Positions 62,843-64,000 of a stretch of DNA of 64,000 nt are shown here, one piece after another. The stretch comes from DATBLE01 sp963775695. GTDB lineage: Bacteria > Actinomycetota > Thermoleophilia > Gaiellales > Gaiellaceae. The translations under genes were made by a program, and so were the position numbers. The notes under the pieces were generated by a model. The model was not told the origin of the DNA. It worked only from the letters and a program-made list of their open reading frames with translations, and did not search any database. The stretch is taken from assembly GCA_963775695.1 (NCBI GenBank), contig CAVZJU010000007.1:1-64000 (forward strand). Direction: 5' to 3'. Position 1 is the first letter of the stretch, and each line of letters starts with the position of its first letter.

Positions 62843-64000
62843 GTGTGGGGAGAGAGACGCCGGCTGATCGCCTGCGCGGTGGTGGCGTGCGCGGCGGCGG
62901 CCGCGTGGCTCGCTGCGCCCGGACGCGGGGCGCCCGCGGCGACCTGCGGCAAGGTCCTCCCGCCCTCGTCCGGCGCCTACCTGGGTGTCTCCGGGCTCGG
63001 CAACTCGCAGCTCGCGCCGTTGGAGCAGCGCGTGGGGCACCGTTTCGGCTGGGTCGCGTTTGCGCAGCCCTGGTACCGAGGCCTGGCCTTCCCGCGGCAG
63101 AGGGTGCTTGCGACCTGGCGCCACGGTGCGATCCCGCTCGTCTCGTTCCTGCCGACCTCGACTGCGTACGTGCCGGGACGGAGCGCGCGCGGCCCAGAGC
63201 GGCGGTACACGCTCGAGCGAATCGCGGCGGGCGACTTCGACCGGCAGCTCACGGCGTGGGCCGACGGCGCCCGCGCGCTCGGCGTGCCGTTGCTCCTCTC
63301 GTTCGGCTCCGAGGTGAACGAGGACTGGGGGCCGTGGAGCGGGCGCTGGAACGGCGCCGGCGAGACCGAGGCCTACGGCGACCTCGACGTACCGGACGGT
63401 GCCGAGCGGTATCGCGACGCCTACCGGCGCCTGGTCACGCTCTTCCGCTCGGAGGGGGCGAGCAACGTCAGCTTCGTCTTCTCCGTCGGCGCACGCTCGT
63501 CGGCCGCCGCGTGGAACGCCGTCAACCTCTACTACCCGGGCGATGCGTTCGTCGACTGGCTGGCGATCTCCGACTACGGCTCGATCGACCCGGGCGCCGC
63601 GGTCGTCCCGTTTGCCCGCAGGCTCGCCGACTCGGGCGTCTACACGACCCTGACGCGGCTGAGCCGGCGGCCGGTCGCGGTCGTCGCGGGCACGCTGGAC
63701 GACGCCTCGCACGACAAGCCCGCGTGGATCCGCGAGGCGTTCCGCAGCCTGCGCTCGGAGCGCTACGCGCGTGTGCGGGCGGCGACCTGGTCGGTGGGCA
63801 CCGGCGCCGCGACGCGAATCGACTCGCCGCCGGCCGCGCTAGCCGCCTTCCGGGCCGGCGTGGCCGGCTCACGGTTCTCGAGGCAGGCGCGCTTCGCGGG
63901 TGAGTGCCGACCGCCCCCGCCTGCCCGGGTCTCCGCGTCGGCGGTGCGGGTCGGCGTGATCCGCGTCCGCTGGAGTACCGTCAGGGTCGCGTCCTCGTAC
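62843..64000 (+). CDS. Secreted glycosidase, GH26-like, with FN3 domain (partial, runs off the window)
   Basis: 386 codons to the end with no stop. Signal peptide (RRRLIACAVVACAAAAAWLAA), then a TIM-barrel domain with FGWVAFAQPW, LLLSFGSEVNEDWGPWSGRW (probable catalytic acid region of GH26-type enzymes) and VDWLAISDYG. From about residue 357 a Pro-rich linker leads into a fibronectin type III-like domain. GTG 62843; TAGCGT (62830-62835) ends seven bases upstream. Probably a beta-mannanase or related; specificity unproven. Confidence 0.75.
   Translation, partial: MWGERRRLIACAVVACAAAAAWLAAPGRGAPAATCGKVLPPSSGAYLGVSGLGNSQLAPLEQRVGHRFGWVAFAQPWYRGLAFPRQRVLATWRHGAIPLVSFLPTSTAYVPGRSARGPERRYTLERIAAGDFDRQLTAWADGARALGVPLLLSFGSEVNEDWGPWSGRWNGAGETEAYGDLDVPDGAERYRDAYRRLVTLFRSEGASNVSFVFSVGARSSAAAWNAVNLYYPGDAFVDWLAISDYGSIDPGAAVVPFARRLADSGVYTTLTRLSRRPVAVVAGTLDDASHDKPAWIREAFRSLRSERYARVRAATWSVGTGAATRIDSPPAALAAFRAGVAGSRFSRQARFAGECRPPPPARVSASAVRVGVIRVRWSTVRVASSY

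Overview
This is a high-GC, gene-dense chromosomal segment from a Gram-positive-type actinobacterium. Protein style (secreted glycosidases with the same architecture, VOC/DGPF/SRPBCC families, CtaG, SARP regulators, DUF2252, very GC-rich codons) and widespread leaderless starts suggest Actinomycetota, probably the Thermoleophilia (Gaiellales/Solirubrobacterales); this placement is inference. No rRNA, complete tRNA, CRISPR array, phage or intact insertion sequence was seen.

Layout. 0.1-6.9 kb: DUF1622 membrane protein, then a minus-strand cluster (small membrane protein, SHOCT protein, CMD-like protein, type I sulfatase, DUF2252 protein, hypothetical, aquaporin). 7.2-11.9 kb: secreted glycosidase, small HExxH protein, membrane protein and FtsH-like AAA protease. 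11.9-17.4 kb: CDF metal exporter, SDR, amylo-1,6-glucosidase plus glycosyltransferase, BolA plus monothiol glutaredoxin. 17.4-27.3 kb: MFS pseudogene, MBL hydrolase, cystathionine gamma-lyase, two tandem AlkX/YcaQ-like DNA glycosylases, GST, phosphoesterase, cystathionine beta-synthase, aminopeptidase-like hydrolase, threonine dehydratase. 27.3-41.3 kb: two purine operons (purM-purN-purH and purL-purF) around CtaG, cysE-cysK, SRPBCC and DehI-like genes. 43-48.3 kb: an ECF42-type sigma factor with its DGPF partner and what looks like its regulon. 48.3-64 kb: fatty-acid/CoA genes, VOC proteins, two toxin-antitoxin modules, a SARP-hydrolase-cyclase fusion, MFS, TetR-controlled genes, and two secreted glycosidases, the last cut by the window end.

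How the genes work together. Cysteine can be made both de novo (cysE-cysK) and by reverse transsulfuration (CBS plus cystathionine gamma-lyase). Five de novo purine genes (purF, purL, purM, purN, purH) are present. Genes at 43.4-48.3 kb share one exact promoter architecture, TGTCCCCT-N11-CGTTCGT, at five start regions, most simply read by the local ECF sigma factor.

Cross-cutting signals. (1) Many genes have a TAnnnT box 6-7 bases before the start codon, so leaderless transcripts look common. (2) At least six genes whose homology begins upstream of any ATG/GTG/TTG have a CTG exactly where a start is needed, four with a Shine-Dalgarno sequence and one with leaderless geometry. (3) Many gene remnants (MFS, FMN reductase, VOC, cupin, SRPBCC, permease) show local decay. 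(4) The 3' end of a VOC gene seems to be a repeated insertion or duplication point next to toxin-antitoxin cargo. (5) Perfect GC-rich hairpins lie in several intergenic gaps and inside purF.
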